Shown one piece after another: positions 60,728-64,000 of a stretch of 64,000 bases of DNA (positions within the stretch are counted from its first letter, which is position 1; every line of letters begins with the position of its first letter). Origin of the DNA: Salvelinus alpinus (Eukaryota > Chordata > Actinopteri > Salmoniformes > Salmonidae); assembly GCF_045679555.1 (NCBI RefSeq), contig NC_092091.1, positions 15,151,572-15,215,571 of the forward strand, written 5' to 3'. The notes beneath the pieces were generated by a model that searched no databases, had not been told where the DNA came from, and saw nothing but the letters and a program-made list of their open reading frames with translations. Made by a program: the position numbers and the translations under genes.

Positions 60728-62365
60728 CAGTGATTTCGGAAAGTATTCTGTGTGTAACATTGATAACACCAAGTAAAACTGAAATGATAACTTAAAAACA
60801 CAAAATATAAATATCCATTAACAAACTTCTTATAGCTTGGACTAATTTCCACTTCCTGAACACATACTACTTAAATAAAAAACATAGCATTTTCTTAGTA
60901 AAACGCGAAAGTAAAAATGAATAAAATACAGTAGTCTTTCCACCATATAGTCAGACACATTCTACCTTTTCCACATTTTGTTACCTTACAGCCTTTTTCT
61001 AAAATGTATTAAATTAAATGTTTGCCTCATCAATCTACACACAATAACCGATAATGACAAAGCGCAAACAGATTTTTTACAATCTTTGCACATTTATTAA
61101 AGATAAAAACAGAAATACCTTATTTACATAAATATTCAGGCCCTTTGCTATGAGACTCGAAATTGAACTCGGGTGCATCCTGTTTCCATTGATCATCGTT
61201 GAGATGTTTCTACAGCTTGATTGGAGTCCTGTGGTAAATTCAATTGATTGGACATGATTTGGAAAGGCACACACCTGCCTATATAAGGTCTCACAGTTGA
61301 CAGGGCATTTCAGAGCAAAAACCAAGCCATGAGGTCAAAGGAATTGTCCGTAGAGCTCCGAGACAGGATTGTGTCGAGGCACAGATCTGAGGAAGGGTAC
61401 CAAAGAATGTCTGTAGCATTGAAGGTCCACATAAACACAATGGCCTCCATCATTCTTAAATGGAAGAAGTTTGGAACCACCAAGACTCCTAGAGCTGATC
61501 GCCCAGCCAAACTGATCAATACGTAGAAGGGCCTTGGTCAGGGAGGTGACCAAGAACCTGATGGTCACTCTGACAGAGCTGCAGAGTTCCTCTGTGGAGA
61601 TGGGAAAACTTTCCAGAAGGACAATCATCTCTGCAGCACTCCACCAATCAGGCCTTTATGGTAGAGTGGCCAGATGTAAGCCACTCCTCAGTAATAGGCA
61701 CATGACAGCCAGCTTGGAGTTTGCCAAAAGGCACCTAAAGGACTCTCAGACCATAAGAAACAAGATTCTCTAGTCTGATGAAACCGAATTGAACTTTGAC
61801 CTGAATGCCAAGCGTCACGTCTGGAGTAAACCTGGCACCATCCCTACGGTGAAGCATGGTGGTGGCAGCATCATGCTGTGGTCATATTTTTCAGACTAGT
61901 CAGGATCAAGGGGAAAATGAACAGATCCTTGATGAAAACCTGCTCCAGAGCATTCTGGACCTCAGACTGGGGCGAAGGTTCACCTTCCAACAGGACAACG
62001 ACCCTAAGCACACAGCCAAGACAATGCAGGAATGGCTGCGGGACAAGTTTCTGAATGTCCTCGAGTGGCCCAGCCAGAGCCCGGACTTGAACCAGATCAA
62101 ACATCTCTGGAGAGACCTGAAAATAGTTGTGCAGCGATGCTCGCCATCCAACCTGACATAGCTTGAGAGGATGTGCAGAGAAAAATGAGAGAAACTCCCC
62201 AAATTCAGGTGTGCCAAGCTTGTAGCGTCATACCCAAGAAGACTATAGGCTGTAATCACTGCCAAATGTGCTTCAACAAAGTACTGAGTAAAGTGTCTGA
62301 ATATTTATGTAAATGTGATATTTCTGTTTTTAATTTTAATACATTTGCTAAAATTTCTAAAAACA
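60728..62365 (+). mobile_element. Tc1 transposon with CAGTG...AAGTATTC ends, decayed
   Basis: The left terminus CAGTGATTTCGGAAAGTATT at 60728 is separated by about 205 bp of foreign sequence (60750-60954) from the rest of the terminal region (AGACACATTC, CCACATTTTGTTACCTTACA). The right terminus is missing after 62365. The transposase on the + strand starts at 61329 (MRSKELSVELRDRIVSRHRS). It has a stop at 61525 with a frameshift, another stop before DETELNFD near 61770, and further frameshifts. The Asp2 box [14 protein letters not shown] is kept (61980), but the Glu box reads SPDLNQIKHLW, with Lys in place of the catalytic Glu. Confidence 0.88.
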
Positions 62366-63044
62366 TGGACGATGCAGTGGGACATGTCAGAGCTGATCTC
62401 ATATTTTCACATGCACATTTGTTTTGTGGCAAACCGTTGCGGCAAAATCTGGCAAACAATTCTGGGAAACTTATGGCGAACATTTTATTGTTTGCTGCAA
62501 ATTTTCAGCAAACTCAGTATGAATATGCTAATTAGATCAGGTTTTTGGTTACTGTGTGTTAACAACATTAACATGCATTTACATAAACCAAATCACATAT
62601 AACTTTAAATGTACTTGCTTCTCATAAAGAAAATGAAACTAAACATACTAAATGTACAAAATATACTTATTGTCTTAACAGATCAAAATAGATCCAATAC
62701 AACATGAAATCATTATTGTGCTAATGAATGAAAGAGCAAATAAGTGGATATTAAATTGTAGATTTAATATTATTATGTAGCTACAAAATTTACATGAGAG
62801 AAATGTGAACACTATGGGAATGTTGACCTTAGGATGTTTCAAGGAGCTACTACAGAATGTGCATGAGCCAAGTGATAACTGAGAAATAGCTGTCAACCAT
62901 TGGAAGTTTAAAAGATAATTAACCGAATTGTAATAATAAAACAACTAAAACTAAATCAAACCCAGTTCAGAACTATTGCCTTTTTGAGTGAAATTTGGAG
63001 ATGGCGGCTCTGTGGAAGTTCTTCGTCCAAAGCTTGTTGAATGT
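62366..63044. other. grm8 intron 1, unassigned
   Basis: AT-rich; no feature was recognised. Confidence 0.45.
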
Positions 63045-64000
63045 ATTTGTATGTATTATGGATCCCCATTAGCTGCTGCCAAAGCAGCAGCTACTCTTCC
63101 TGGGGTCCAGCAAAATTAAGGCAGTTTATACAATTTTAAAAACATTACAATACATTCACGTTTCACAACACACTGTGCATCCTCAGGCCCCTGTTCCACC
63201 ACTACCACATATCTACAGTACTAAATCCATGTGTATGTATAGTGCGTATGTTATCGTGTGTGTGTATGCATGTGTCTGTGCCAATGTTTATGTTGCTTCA
63301 CAGTCCCCGCTGTTCCATAAGGTCTTTTTTTATCTGTTTTTTAAATCTAATTTTACTGCTTGCAACAGTTACTTGATGTGGAATAGAGTTCCATGTAGTC
63401 ATGGCTCTATGTAGTACTGTGTGCCTCCCATAGTCTGTTCTGGACTTGGGGACTTGTGGCTTGTCTTGTGGGGTATGCATGGGTGTCCGAGCTGTGAGAC
63501 AGTAGTTTAGAGAGACAGCTCGGTGCATTCAACATGTCAATACCTCTCATAGATAAAGGTAGTGATGAATTCAATCTCTCCTCCACTTTCAGCCAGGAGA
63601 GATTGACATAAATATTATTAATATTAGCTCTCTGTGTACATCCAAGGGCTAGCCGTGCTGCCCTGTTCTGAGCCAATTGCAATTTTCGAAGTCCTTTTTT
63701 GTGGCACCAGACCACAGGACTGAACAGTAGTCAAGGTGCGAAAAAACTAGGGCCTGTAGGACCTGCCTTGTTGATAGTGTTGTTAAGAAGGCAGAGCATT
63801 GTTTTATTATAGACTTCTCCCCATCTTAGCTACTACTGCGTCAATGTGTTTTGACCATGACAGTTTACAATCTAGGGTTACTCCAAGCAGTTTAGTCATC
63901 TCAACTTGATCAATTTCCACATTATTTATTACAAGATTTAGTTGAGGTTTAGGGTTTAGTGAGTGTTTTGTTCCAAATACAATGCTTTTAATTTTTGAAA
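63045..64000 (-). mobile_element. Non-LTR retrotransposon (LINE), 3' part, running off the window
   Basis: The 3' end on the - strand is at about 63045 (GATCCCCATTAGCTGCTGCC on the + strand), the same motif that ends the LINE at 11121-13950. Protein text at 63715-63407 (RKLQLAQNRAARLALGCTQR, HSSDTHAYPTRQAT) matches the C-terminal region of that element. A (GT)n run is at 63252-63272. It has stops, and the rest lies beyond 64000. Confidence 0.85.

Overview
This is vertebrate genomic DNA from a teleost, almost certainly a salmonid (salmon, trout or charr). The main support is repeat content: several relatives of the Sleeping Beauty-type Tc1 transposon, at least six other Tc1 lineages, salmonid tRNA-like SINEs, L2 and jockey/CR1-like LINEs, and hAT MITEs. 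Host genes are split by GT-AG introns. Nothing bacterial, viral-genomic or CRISPR-like is present. Recognition of repeat families rests on recall of fish repeats and could not be checked by search.

Left part (1-20,640). Two paralogous genes of the ACOT/BAAT family (acyl-CoA thioesterase / bile acid-CoA:amino acid N-acyltransferase) lie tail to tail. The + strand copy enters the window at its fourth coding exon and ends at 2252. The - strand copy is complete, with ten coding exons between 20631 and 14271 that splice to a 435-residue protein. Both have a Ser-Asp-His catalytic set and end in Ser-Arg-Leu, a peroxisomal targeting signal. Exon lengths match exactly, and parts of the introns and 3' flank are also shared, so this is a recent inverted duplication. 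The 12 kb between the stop codons is full of transposons, many nested.

Middle (20,640-32,800). More Tc1 copies are followed by a CpG-rich block (about 25,200-25,510) with a GTAAGT splice donor and a strong 27-bp hairpin, which is a candidate promoter and non-coding first exon. A decayed Ty3/gypsy LTR element, a SINE and a hAT MITE follow. At 32258-32791 lies the first coding exon of a group III metabotropic glutamate receptor, best matching grm8. A CTCF-like motif at 24492 separates the ACOT/BAAT genes from the putative grm8 promoter.

Right part (32,800-64,000). No later grm8 exon was seen, so at least 31 kb appears to be grm8 intron 1. It holds a hAT transposon with a ZBED-like transposase relic, six Tc1 lineages, an L2 with an intact C-terminal ORF, other LINEs, MITEs, a degenerate TGTCAC-rich tandem array and a second CTCF-like motif inside a repeat.

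No new multi-gene system was found. The most unusual structures are two large palindromes built on Tc1 elements. One is a 1.57-kb element whose two ends are the same 5' half of a transposon in inverted orientation (580-bp arms, about 99% identical). The other is a nearly intact Tc1 at the centre of arms that are identical except for one 21-nt indel.
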